NCBI RefSeq assembly: GCF_003991355.1
Contig: NZ_RCSU01000002.1
Location: 496,001-560,000, forward strand
Source: Pseudoflavitalea rhizosphaerae
GTDB taxonomy: Bacteria; Bacteroidota; Bacteroidia; Chitinophagales; Chitinophagaceae
Direction of reading: 5' to 3'
Length of the DNA stretch: 64,000 bases
The notes below the pieces were generated by a model that had not been told where the DNA came from, did no database searches, and saw only the letters and a list, made by a program, of their open reading frames with translations. Below are positions 46,181 to 53,907 of the stretch, in pieces (within the stretch, counting starts at the first letter, position 1; each line of letters begins with the position of its first letter). The translations under genes and the position numbers were made by a program.

Positions 46181-46188
46181 CAAAAGTA
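46181..46188 (-). promoter_or_regulatory. TAnnTTTG promoter box abutting the NUDIX start codon
   Basis: TACTTTTG on the minus strand is an exact -7 match and ends 5 bases before the ATG at 46176, so transcription would begin at or next to the start codon, giving a leaderless or near-leaderless message. A TTG about 23 bases upstream could be the -33 element. Confidence 0.5.
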
Positions 46189-46215
46189 AGATAAGTAATG
46201 CGATCAGGGAGCAAT

Positions 46216-46309
46216 TGGAATGTGCAGCGTGTGGCAAATGGAATGTGCAGCGTGTGGCAGCTGGAATGTGCAGCGTGTGTGGCGGCTGGAATGCACAGCG
46301 TGTGGCCAA
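46216..46309. repeat. Four tandem 23-25 bp repeats joined to a hairpin element
   Basis: Units begin TGGAATGTGCAGCGTGTGGC at 46216, 46239 and 46262 (the last 25 bp long), with a fourth variant at 46287. The CAGCGTGTGGC part equals the outer end of the dispersed hairpin element, so the array looks like a local amplification of that end. Confidence 0.85.
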
Positions 46310-46420
46310 TCGCTCGCCTCCCGGCGAGTGATCCATATTTGTTCGCCTCCGGCGAACACCGTGTCGCCGGAGGCGACGGAACAAAAGTCACTCGCGGGGA
46401 CGCGAGCGACTGGGCACACC
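46300..46420. repeat. Dispersed hairpin element, full copy, inverted orientation
   Basis: The four hairpins run in the opposite order to the copies at 42811 and 53030: CTCGCC-tccc-GGCGAG (46313-46328), GTTCGCC-tcc-GGCGAAC (46341-46357), GTCGCC-gga-GGCGAC (46363-46377), CTCGCG-ggga-CGCGAG (46391-46406). The last stem differs from all other copies on both arms yet pairs perfectly. It lies just past the metK terminator. Confidence 0.9.
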
Positions 46421-46425
46421 AAACG

Positions 46426-46451
46426 AAAAAACCTCTTCACAACGGAAGAGG
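46426..46451 (-). terminator. Rho-independent terminator of metK
   Basis: On the minus strand CCTCTTC, a 6-base loop and GAAGAGG (46432-46451) form a 7-bp stem followed by six T residues, 26 bases past the metK stop. Confidence 0.85.
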
Positions 46452-46476
46452 CTTTCTACTTTTGTGCCGACAAAAA

Positions 46477-47730
46477 TTATTTGATACCGAAGGCTTTCTT
46501 CACTTTACTCACATAGTCCAGTTTCTCCCAGGTGAAGAGCTCCACTTTTTTCTTGATCGTTTTTCCATCAGGCGTACTGAAGGTTTTTTCCACCACTTCA
46601 GGTTTACGGCCCATGTGGCCATAAGCTGCAGTTTCGCTATAGATGGGGTTACGGAGCTTCAGGCGCTGCTCGATGAAATAAGGACGCATATCGAAAAGCC
46701 CGGAAACGATCTTTGCGATCTGTCCGTCTGTCTTCTTCACTTTTGAAGTTCCGTAGGTATTGATGTAAAGGCCCATCGGTTGTGCAACGCCGATAGCGTA
46801 TGAAACCTGAACCAGTACTTCGTCGCAAACACCGGCAGCAACCAGGTTCTTGGCGATATGGCGGGTTGCATAAGCAGCAGAGCGGTCCACTTTGGAAGGA
46901 TCTTTTCCGCTGAATGCGCCACCACCGTGTGCGCCTTTTCCACCGTAGGTATCAACGATGATCTTGCGGCCTGTAAGACCAGTGTCTCCGTGTGGTCCGC
47001 CGATCACGAATTTACCTGTGGGGTTGATATGGTATTTGATCTTACCTGCAAAGAGGTGTGCGTATTTCTTGTATTTTTCTTTTACACGCGGGATCAGGAT
47101 ATTGATCATATCCTTCTTGATCTTCTCCTGCATTTTTGCTTCGGTACCGAAATCGTCATGCTGGGTGGAGATCACGATAGCGTCGATACGAACGGGTTTG
47201 TTGTTATCGTCATACTCGAGCGTTACCTGGCTCTTGGCGTCAGGACGCAGATATTTGATCTGTTTTCCTTCGCGGCGGAGCACAGCCAGTTCCAGCAGGA
47301 GTTTATGTGCCAGGTCAAGCGCCAGTGGCATATAATCTTCTGTTTCATTGGTGGCGTATCCGAACATCATGCCCTGGTCTCCTGCGCCTTGTTCTTCTTT
47401 CTTCTTTTTATCTACACCCTGATTGATATCTGAAGACTGCTCATGGATAGCAGACAGCACACCGCAGGAATGCGCTTCGAACATGTATTCGCTCTTGGTA
47501 TAACCGATCTTACGGATCACACCTCTTGCAATATCCTGAACATCCAGGTAAGCAGAGGATTTCACTTCACCTGCCAGCACCACCTGACCTGTTGTTACCA
47601 GTGTTTCGCAGGCAACTTTTGACTGGGGGTCGAACGCAAGAAAGTTATCGATCAACGCATCGGAAATCTGGTCGGCAACCTTATCAGGATGACCTTCAGA
47701 CACACTTTCGGAAGTAAATAAATAAGGCAT
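46477..47730 (-). CDS. metK: S-adenosylmethionine synthetase
   Basis: The 417-residue enzyme makes SAM from methionine and ATP. Motifs include [20 protein letters not shown] at the N-terminus (ATP/Met site), [10 protein letters not shown], the phosphate loop [18 protein letters not shown], and [11 protein letters not shown]. Residues about 60-100 higher than usual spacing include an acidic/lysine insertion (DKKKKEEQ) next to GAGDQG, and total length is slightly above the common 385-400. It is monocistronic with its own promoter and terminator. No SAM riboswitch fits in the 43-base leader. Confidence 0.97.
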   Translation of the reverse strand: MPYLFTSESVSEGHPDKVADQISDALIDNFLAFDPQSKVACETLVTTGQVVLAGEVKSSAYLDVQDIARGVIRKIGYTKSEYMFEAHSCGVLSAIHEQSSDINQGVDKKKKEEQGAGDQGMMFGYATNETEDYMPLALDLAHKLLLELAVLRREGKQIKYLRPDAKSQVTLEYDDNNKPVRIDAIVISTQHDDFGTEAKMQEKIKKDMINILIPRVKEKYKKYAHLFAGKIKYHINPTGKFVIGGPHGDTGLTGRKIIVDTYGGKGAHGGGAFSGKDPSKVDRSAAYATRHIAKNLVAAGVCDEVLVQVSYAIGVAQPMGLYINTYGTSKVKKTDGQIAKIVSGLFDMRPYFIEQRLKLRNPIYSETAAYGHMGRKPEVVEKTFSTPDGKTIKKKVELFTWEKLDYVSKVKKAFGIK

Positions 47731-47751
47731 GTTGAATTTTATTGTTAGTAG

Positions 47752-47769
47752 GCCGCAAATATAAGCGGC
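47752..47769 (-). promoter_or_regulatory. metK promoter box inside a small inverted repeat
   Basis: TATATTTG on the minus strand (47756-47763) is an exact TAnnTTTG match 25 bases before the metK ATG. It is bracketed by GCCGC and GCGGC (47752-47756 and 47765-47769), a 5-bp inverted repeat over the box that could be an operator or chance. Confidence 0.5.
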
Positions 47770-47773
47770 AGGC

Positions 47774-49225
47774 TTAAATTTTGGAATAAATTATTCTGAC
47801 CCTCATTTTCTGGGTAGGATGACTACCACCTCCGAGCACTACCCGTCCGTAACCGACAGGTGAATTCACATTGAAGGATGGTGCGCCCGGCGGGATTGCC
47901 AAAACGGTCCCATTGGGTTGCTCCAGGTAGGGTCTTGTGTAGAAGGGAGCATATACCTGCAGGGTTTTATAAAGCCTGTAGCCTTTCGATACCCCGGTTT
48001 GCATATAACGGGTGAGATTGAAAACATACCTGTTGGTCTGGAACACTCCTCCGAAACCTGCAACATCATAGTTGTTGCTGCCGTCGCCGGTATAGGTGAA
48101 ATCACTGCGGATGGTGATGGATGAATCTCCCAGTTCATTCACGGCGTTGAGGAAGAGTAAGGGCACTGGTCCGTAAGTATCATTGGATGGCAATGCAATC
48201 TGTTCCATTATGAGCTCTGCCCTGTGGATCACACGGTTCTTAGCCTGGAAAGTATCCAGTCCTTTGATCTTGATAGTGGCAAAAGAACCGGGAGAACTTT
48301 GGAGGTACACTTTATCATCATCCGGATTGCCATTGTTAAGATATGCCAGGTAATTATTGGCCGGTGTTTTCTTAATGAGGTTGGCGGTATAAACAGGGTT
48401 GGCCTGGAAATAAGGGGAGATCGTATCCACCTGTCCGTTCACCGTAACCCTGCAATACACTGTCAAACGACTGTTTTCCGCCTGCAGGTTGAAGTAGGCA
48501 AGTCCTGCCTTTGTAGGAGAAGCAGCGCTCATTTTGATGGCCAGTCCTCTGAAATTTGATCGGAAACTACTGTCGTTGATATACATATTGGTAGTATCGC
48601 CATCCACAAATTGGTCCGCAAAAGAATTATCCAGTTTGATCCGTAGCTGATTATTAGACTTGATGGTATCCGTTCCATTATTCACATACATCAGTGAATC
48701 ATTCAGGTCTTTAATGGCAAAGTTCCTTGTACCGCGCACGCCACCCATTTCAGGGAAAGGGGGATGGTCCAACTTATAAGTAAAGGTATCGTTGAAATTA
48801 CCCGGCGTTGAATTGTCGATCTGCGATACTTCCACTGTTTGAACGGAGTTGGTATCTCCGTAAGCAGTTACATATCCCAGCGATAACACCACTGAATCGA
48901 TCACCACGGAATCTTTGTTCACAAAGGGGTGAACTTTTTGCGAACCGTAAGTGAATGCCGTGTACATGTTGGCGGTAGTGGCGCCAAATTCGGGATCATT
49001 ACCGATCAGACCGAGTGCATGCAGATCACCTCCGTTGGTCCTGGTGGAATCGGGATACAGGAAATTGTCCGTAACCACATCCAGCACGGTTTCGAACGTA
49101 TGAACATTATCTACCACGGGGATCAGATCATTGCCCAGGTCAGTAGAATCAACTTTTGTACAGGAACTATAGACGAAAATGCCGGTAAGAACCGTAATAG
49201 CTGAAGCAAAGATTTTCCGATTCAC
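47774..49225 (-). CDS. DUF4270 lipoprotein
   Basis: The 483-residue protein has a lipoprotein signal with lipobox Cys22 (VYSSC), then the DUF4270 beta-rich domain ([15 protein letters not shown] near the N-terminus; [30 protein letters not shown]). The family is confined to Bacteroidota and is of unknown function; a surface location is likely. It follows the glycogen-synthase-like gene by 47 bases on the same strand, an arrangement I recall from other members of the phylum. Confidence 0.85.
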   Translation of the reverse strand: MNRKIFASAITVLTGIFVYSSCTKVDSTDLGNDLIPVVDNVHTFETVLDVVTDNFLYPDSTRTNGGDLHALGLIGNDPEFGATTANMYTAFTYGSQKVHPFVNKDSVVIDSVVLSLGYVTAYGDTNSVQTVEVSQIDNSTPGNFNDTFTYKLDHPPFPEMGGVRGTRNFAIKDLNDSLMYVNNGTDTIKSNNQLRIKLDNSFADQFVDGDTTNMYINDSSFRSNFRGLAIKMSAASPTKAGLAYFNLQAENSRLTVYCRVTVNGQVDTISPYFQANPVYTANLIKKTPANNYLAYLNNGNPDDDKVYLQSSPGSFATIKIKGLDTFQAKNRVIHRAELIMEQIALPSNDTYGPVPLLFLNAVNELGDSSITIRSDFTYTGDGSNNYDVAGFGGVFQTNRYVFNLTRYMQTGVSKGYRLYKTLQVYAPFYTRPYLEQPNGTVLAIPPGAPSFNVNSPVGYGRVVLGGGSHPTQKMRVRIIYSKI

Positions 49226-49272
49226 GCAGTGGTTAGTTATTTAAGTAAAGTAGGTTACAGAATTTCGGACGC

Positions 49273-50085
49273 TTATTTAGCAAGGTCGGAATACAATTGT
49301 AAATAGTCTGTTAAATCAGATTCAGCGTTATAGGTCAACACTTTCTTTCCCTTCACTTTACCAAATTCCTCCACCAGTTTTTTGTCTACCTTATCTGCCC
49401 CGAATGTGATGGCATCGGCATAGGTAGCGCCACCTCTGAACATTGCGAGATTATTGGCTTCCCTGAAAGGTTCAAGGTCCTTCTCTTTGATGTTGGGATT
49501 GATATTGGCGATCTTGAGGAAATCAGCGCCCAGTTTCTCCTTGAAGGTGTTGTTGCCCATGGTGTAGATCATTTTGCTGTGGGCAAAAACAGGCTCCTTC
49601 TTGTATGCTGTCTTTTGATAGAGCGGGATCAGGCCGGTCATCCAGCCGCTGCAATGAATGATGTCCGGCGGCCAACCGAATTTTTTCACGGTTTCCAGTG
49701 CGCCTTTACAGAAGAAAACAGATCTCAGACCATTGTCGTCGAACCATTTTTCCTGCTCATCATTAAAGATATATTTGCGTTTAAAGAGGTCTTCATTGTC
49801 GAGGAAATAAACCTGCAAGCGGGCATTGGGGAGAGAAGCAACCTTGATCTGCAGCGGATAATCGTCATTATCAACACTCACATTGATCCCTGATAAACGT
49901 ACAACTTCGTGTAAACGATGTCTACGCTCATTGATCACACCGAACCGGGGCATAATGCAACGTACTTCATAACCATTCTCATTTGCTTTTATCGCCAGAC
50001 GATTGACCGTTTCAGAAAATTCAGTCATTTCCAGGTAAGGAGACATTTCGTTGGCAATAAATAAAATTCTTTTCTTTGTCAGCAT
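49273..50085 (-). CDS. Glycogen/starch synthase-like protein, GT5 N-terminal domain only
   Basis: The 270-residue protein aligns with the N-terminal catalytic domain of GT5 glycogen synthases (ILFIANEMSPYLEMTEFSE, RCIMPRFGVINERRHRLHEV, WPPDIIHCSGWMTGLIPLY), where ADP-glucose synthases bind the acceptor, but the C-terminal GT-B domain that holds the nucleotide sugar is absent, and the usual Lys-x-Gly-Gly start motif is changed to MTEFSE. Short GT5 proteins of this size next to panC are, from memory, widespread in Bacteroidota. Synthase activity is doubtful. Its promoter is shared with the divergent panC region. Confidence 0.8.
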   Translation of the reverse strand: MLTKKRILFIANEMSPYLEMTEFSETVNRLAIKANENGYEVRCIMPRFGVINERRHRLHEVVRLSGINVSVDNDDYPLQIKVASLPNARLQVYFLDNEDLFKRKYIFNDEQEKWFDDNGLRSVFFCKGALETVKKFGWPPDIIHCSGWMTGLIPLYQKTAYKKEPVFAHSKMIYTMGNNTFKEKLGADFLKIANINPNIKEKDLEPFREANNLAMFRGGATYADAITFGADKVDKKLVEEFGKVKGKKVLTYNAESDLTDYLQLYSDLAK

Positions 50086-50126
50086 TATGATATTAATTGT
50101 TTAAGCCACCCTTGAAAAACAGGGTG

Positions 50127-50134
50127 CAAAGTTA
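50127..50134 (-). promoter_or_regulatory. TAnnTTTG box of the GT5-like/DUF4270 operon
   Basis: TAACTTTG on the minus strand is an exact -7 match about 42 bases before the GT5-like start codon, within the 107-base gap to the divergent panC gene. A TTG lies 16 bases further upstream, a short spacing for a -33 element. Confidence 0.5.
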
Positions 50135-50192
50135 AGGTTTTTTAATTAAACAAGGTTCCACAGCCGGACCGTAGCCCATAACACAAGAACGA

Positions 50193-51050
50193 ATGATCAT
50201 TATCAAGCAAGCATCCCGCTTACAGGAATATTTGAAGCAACAAGCCAGCCGCGGCCTCCTTTCAGGTTTCGTACCCACCATGGGAGCCCTTCACGAGGGT
50301 CATCTCAGTCTCATCGCGGAAAGCCGCAAACACGCTGACATCACGGTTTGCAGCATCTTCGTAAATCCCACACAGTTCAATGACCCGAAGGATTTCGACA
50401 AATACCCCAACACACTTGAGCAAGACATCCTTTTGCTGGAAAAAGCAGGCACGGATATACTTTTTTTACCATCCGTTAACGAAATGTACCCGGAGGGTTT
50501 AACAAGTCTTGAACAATACGATCTTGGCTATTTAGAAACCATTTTGGAAGGAAAATTTCGGCCCGGGCATTTTCAGGGTGTCTGCCAGGTAATGTACCGA
50601 CTCCTGAAACTGGTACAACCTGATCAACTTTTCATGGGACAAAAAGACTACCAGCAATGCATGGTGGTAAAACGTTTACTGGCCATCATGGGATCGAAAA
50701 CAAAGCTGGTGCCCTCTCCCACAGTGCGCGAAAGCAGCGGACTGGCCATGAGCAGCCGCAATATGCGGCTTGGTGCAGACCAGCGCAGCGAAGCAGTGGC
50801 GATTTCCGGAACGCTGAAATTCATAAAAGATAATCTGTCTGGTGAATCCCTCCCCGCTCTTAAAGCAGCCGGAACAGAAAAACTGCAACAGGCGGGCTTC
50901 AGAGTGGATTATGTGGAGATCTGCGATGCAGATACCCTTGAGCCCGTTGAAACCTGGGATGGCAAAACGCCGCTGGTGGCCCTGGTTGCCGCTTTCCTGG
51001 GGGATATTCGATTAATAGACAATATGATTATCACGGAAATTGACGGATAA
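50193..51050 (+). CDS. panC: Pantothenate synthetase
   Basis: The 285-residue cytosolic enzyme joins pantoate and beta-alanine with ATP to make pantothenate (vitamin B5), the CoA precursor. It has the HIGH-like FVPTMGALHEGHLSLI, the pantoate site NPTQFNDPKDFDKYP, GQKDYQQ, and the KMSKS-like MSSRNMRL. Length is standard. It is followed by panD, which supplies its beta-alanine, on the same strand after about 108 bases. Confidence 0.97.
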   Translation: MIIIKQASRLQEYLKQQASRGLLSGFVPTMGALHEGHLSLIAESRKHADITVCSIFVNPTQFNDPKDFDKYPNTLEQDILLLEKAGTDILFLPSVNEMYPEGLTSLEQYDLGYLETILEGKFRPGHFQGVCQVMYRLLKLVQPDQLFMGQKDYQQCMVVKRLLAIMGSKTKLVPSPTVRESSGLAMSSRNMRLGADQRSEAVAISGTLKFIKDNLSGESLPALKAAGTEKLQQAGFRVDYVEICDADTLEPVETWDGKTPLVALVAAFLGDIRLIDNMIITEIDG

Positions 51051-51158
51051 TTGATCGTTCGTTAGTTTATATTCAACAAACTTTTTTAGCTTGCGGCCGT
51101 TTTATTATTGGCGGTTTTCAAAAAATGCCGCCAACACCTAACAACAAACAGACCGATC

Positions 51159-51503
51159 ATGGATATTGAAGTGCTCAAATCTAAGGTTCACAGGGCAGTA
51201 ATTACAGAAGCTAACCTCAATTATGTAGGCAGTCTCACACTGGATGAAAACCTGATGGAAGCAGCCAATATGATTGAGAATGAAAAAATACAGGTGGTGA
51301 ACGTTAATAACGGTACCCGCATAGAAACATATCTCATCAAAGGTAAAAGGGGTTCAGGCGTTTGCTGCCTCAACGGGCCAGCCGCCCGCCAGGGTGCCGT
51401 TGGCGATACAGTTATTATCATTTCCTATGCGAGAATGGATTTTGAAAAGGCAAAAACTTTCAAACCCTGGATCGTATTTCCGAAGGAAGGTAATATCTTG
51501 TAA
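51159..51503 (+). CDS. panD: Aspartate 1-decarboxylase (pyruvoyl enzyme)
   Basis: The start is the ATG at 51159 ([20 protein letters not shown]), the standard family N-terminus; the frame is open 17 codons further upstream without conservation. The 114-residue proenzyme cleaves itself between Gly24 and Ser25 (NYVGSLTLD) to form the pyruvoyl cofactor, and then converts aspartate to beta-alanine for pan[12 protein letters not shown] and [13 protein letters not shown] are family motifs. The next gene starts 26 bases downstream. Confidence 0.96.
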   Translation: MDIEVLKSKVHRAVITEANLNYVGSLTLDENLMEAANMIENEKIQVVNVNNGTRIETYLIKGKRGSGVCCLNGPAARQGAVGDTVIIISYARMDFEKAKTFKPWIVFPKEGNIL

Positions 51504-51529
51504 AAAAAACACAGCAGGGTCTGCATCGT

Positions 51530-52618
51530 ATGAACAAGAAGATCAAGAGCCTTATACAATACGCAATCATTCTGGCCCTGGTGGTTTTTCTCGTTTGGTG
51601 GTCACTGGCCAGCATCAAGCCTGACCAATGGCCAATGATCAAACATTCCCTTACCAACGCCAATTACTGGTTACTGCTTCCCGTAGTGATTGCACTGCTG
51701 GCCAGTCACCTGAGCCGCGCCATCCGCTGGAAGATCCTCATGGAGCCGCTGGGTTATAAGCCCCGTCTCTCCAATACATATATGGCCGTACTTATCGGCT
51801 ATATGGCCAACCTGGCCGTACCCCGTCTGGGCGAAGTGCTAAAATGCACTGTGCTTGCCCGTTATGAGAAGGTCCCTGCAGACAAGATGGTGGGCACCAT
51901 CGTGGCGGAAAGGGCATTCGACCTGGTTTGCCTGGTGATCGTAATGGTGATCACCATCATCACCCAAACCGATCTGATCGGCGATTTCCTCTACGGGATG
52001 ATGACCGATACTTTCGGTTCCAAAACGCAGGGCATTTCCATTTCGCGCATATTGATCCTCGTTGGTATCCTTGCCGCACTCGGTGCAGGCGCCATTTTCA
52101 TATTCAAAAAATTCGCTCATATTGGTTTCATCCAGAAGGTCCGCAAAGTGATCGATGGTATCTGGCAGGGACTCACCAGCGTCCGCTTCGTGAAGAAGAA
52201 GGGCTGGTTCATCTTCCATAGCCTCTTCATCTGGGCCATGTACCTGATGAGTGTTCAAATTGGAATGTATGCCCTCACAGAAACTGCCGGCTTCGGCATC
52301 AAAGCCTCCATGGCCGTACTTTTCAGCGGAAGTATCGCCATGATCATCACACCCAGCGGCATCGGCGCCTACCCCATCCTGGTATCGAAAACGATGAAAC
52401 TGTACGGACTGAACGAAGCATATGGACAAGCATTCGGATGGCTGCTCTGGACTGTTCAATTCTTCCAGATGCTGCTCTGCGGTGTTGTTGCCCTCATACT
52501 CCTGCCCTGGCTGAACAAACAAAAAGACGATCATGAAATCACCTCAGGTAATAGACACCAGGATCATCAGCCTGGAAACAGCAAAGCGACAGATAGCCCA
52601 GTGGAGACTGCTCAGTAA
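51530..52618 (+). CDS. LPG-synthase-type transmembrane protein (flippase-like, UPF0104)
   Basis: The 362-residue protein has 8 or so hydrophobic segments and the signature SHLSRAIRWKILMEPLGYK, MANLAVPRLGEVLKCTVLARYE and SGSIAMIITPSGIGAYPIL of the lysylphosphatidylglycerol synthase transmembrane domain, without the cytosolic synthase domain. Such proteins may move lipids or glycolipids; function here is unknown. The last 28 codons overlap the start of rfaE2 in another frame and encode a hydrophilic tail (after NKQKDDHE) that is probably not conserved. It lies in line with panCD. Confidence 0.85.
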   Translation: MNKKIKSLIQYAIILALVVFLVWWSLASIKPDQWPMIKHSLTNANYWLLLPVVIALLASHLSRAIRWKILMEPLGYKPRLSNTYMAVLIGYMANLAVPRLGEVLKCTVLARYEKVPADKMVGTIVAERAFDLVCLVIVMVITIITQTDLIGDFLYGMMTDTFGSKTQGISISRILILVGILAALGAGAIFIFKKFAHIGFIQKVRKVIDGIWQGLTSVRFVKKKGWFIFHSLFIWAMYLMSVQIGMYALTETAGFGIKASMAVLFSGSIAMIITPSGIGAYPILVSKTMKLYGLNEAYGQAFGWLLWTVQFFQMLLCGVVALILLPWLNKQKDDHEITSGNRHQDHQPGNSKATDSPVETAQ

Positions 52619-53027
52619 AACCGTTTCCTTTACCAACGGTTGTTTCGATATCCTCCATCGCGGACATATCTTCAGTTTGTCGCAAGCCGCAATGGAAGCG
52701 GATTTCCTGATCGTTGGCCTCAATTCCGACGCCAGTTGTAAACGGCTCAAAGGCCCCACAAGACCTGTGAACGATGAACATTCCCGCGCACTGGTGCTGG
52801 CCTCACTGGTAATGGTAGACGCAGTTGTGATCTTTGAAGAAGATACACCGCTTGAACTGATCAAAGCTTTATTGCCGGATGTACTGGTGAAAGGCGGCGA
52901 TTATACCGTTGAACAGATCGCCGGCGCTAAAGAAGTGATGGCCAATGGTGGCCGTGTAGTGATCAATCCCATCGTGGAAGGATTCTCCACCACCAGCACT
53001 ATCGAAAAATTAAAGTCGGGTAAATAA
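52533..53027 (+). CDS. rfaE2: D-glycero-beta-D-manno-heptose 1-phosphate adenylyltransferase
   Basis: The 164-residue enzyme of the nucleotidyltransferase fold activates heptose 1-phosphate with ATP to ADP-heptose for lipopolysaccharide core. Motifs are FTNGCFDILHRGH (HxGH), VGLNSDASCKRLKGPTRPV and the C-terminal STTSTIEK. The kinase half found in E. coli HldE is absent, as in split rfaE1/rfaE2 systems; no rfaE1 gene is in view. The start at 52533 is supported by the typical N-terminal segment (RIISLETAKRQIAQWR), and it overlaps the preceding gene by 86 bases. Confidence 0.93.
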   Translation: MKSPQVIDTRIISLETAKRQIAQWRLLSKTVSFTNGCFDILHRGHIFSLSQAAMEADFLIVGLNSDASCKRLKGPTRPVNDEHSRALVLASLVMVDAVVIFEEDTPLELIKALLPDVLVKGGDYTVEQIAGAKEVMANGGRVVINPIVEGFSTTSTIEKLKSGK

Positions 53028-53029
53028 TC

Positions 53030-53152
53030 AGCGTGTTGGCAGTCGCTCGCCTCCGGCGAGTGACTTATATTCCGTCGCCTCCGGCGACACTGTGTTCGCC
53101 GGGAGGCGAACAAATAGCACTCACTCGCCAGAGGCGAGCGAGTGGCGTCACC
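53030..53152. repeat. Dispersed hairpin element, full copy
   Basis: The four hairpins are CTCGCC-tcc-GGCGAG (53046-53060), GTCGCC-tcc-GGCGAC (53074-53088), GTTCGCC-ggga-GGCGAAC (53094-53111) and CTCGCC-aga-GGCGAG (53124-53138). It occupies the whole gap between the converging rfaE2 and DUF4294 genes, from 3 bases after one stop to 4 bases before the other. Confidence 0.9.
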
Positions 53153-53155
53153 TTG

Positions 53156-53815
53156 TTAAAGTCTGTACATCCGCTCCATCTCCAGTACGATGGATTCCAT
53201 TTCGCGCTCGTCGCCCTGGGCATTGTATGGCTGTTTGAGATTACTGCTGAAAAAGAAAGCAACTGTCTGATAGCAACGGGCAGTGAACCCGCCTTTATAT
53301 TCCTTGATGATCTCGTAGCAGTTATTACCGGTTTGCCGGTTGATGAGCTTCATCAATACTTTGCCCTGGTATACGGAGAGATCAGACAACGGCTTGGTAA
53401 ATTCTTTCTTCAATTCACCTTCGCGGCTCTTGATGTATTTCTTTCTTGCCTCCTTGTCGGAGATATTTGCGAGTTTGGCGTTCATATCGTTCATGATCGC
53501 GCCAGCTCTCTTTGCATATGGATAGGTAACGTAGATGGCATTGCGGAGCCTTGTCCATTCCTGCCGCTTCCTCAGTTTATCTTTGGGGTATGGCGCCTTT
53601 ATCCAGCACCAGTCCATAAATCCTGAAGGGACCAGCTCATTGTTGATGATCATGGCATGTACAACGATGGTATCATTCGGCCCCAGTTCGGGCTGCTTTA
53701 CAGTGGGGGGGACCCCGGCAGTATCCGGCGTTTGTGCCAGGGCGGTAGTGCCCAGGAATAACACAAATGCAGATACAGCCAGTTTATGTAATGATATGTT
53801 TCGCACGGGGTTCAT
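53156..53815 (-). CDS. DUF4294 protein, exported
   Basis: The 219-residue protein has a signal peptide (ending GTTALAQ, residue 28), then the DUF4294 domain: PNDTIVVHAMIINNELVP, EWTRLRNAIYVTYPYAKRAG, DLSVYQGKVLMKLINRQTGN and a C-terminal NLKQPYNAQGDEREMES. The family is Bacteroidota-specific and has no known function. It converges on rfaE2 with the hairpin element between stops. It has its own promoter region of about 90 bases upstream to ccmF. Confidence 0.85.
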   Translation of the reverse strand: MNPVRNISLHKLAVSAFVLFLGTTALAQTPDTAGVPPTVKQPELGPNDTIVVHAMIINNELVPSGFMDWCWIKAPYPKDKLRKRQEWTRLRNAIYVTYPYAKRAGAIMNDMNAKLANISDKEARKKYIKSREGELKKEFTKPLSDLSVYQGKVLMKLINRQTGNNCYEIIKEYKGGFTARCYQTVAFFFSSNLKQPYNAQGDEREMESIVLEMERMYRL

Positions 53816-53907
53816 TGCCGGTTACTAAAGTAAGACAATTCCCCCACAGCATATAGCTGCATGGGTTCGAAATGATAGTGGAAGACTGTAAAAGAATTGT
53901 GAAAATT

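Noticed and set aside
46198-46746. Open frames through the tandem repeat and hairpin element
   Set aside because: They arise from the repeat sequence and run antisense into metK; no protein features.
47731-47773. SAM riboswitch ahead of metK
   Set aside because: The gap is only 43 bases and contains the promoter, leaving no room for a known SAM-sensing fold.
42811-53152. Repeats as a CRISPR array
   Set aside because: Copies are kilobases apart, variable in length and inverted in one case; there are no regular spacers and no cas genes.
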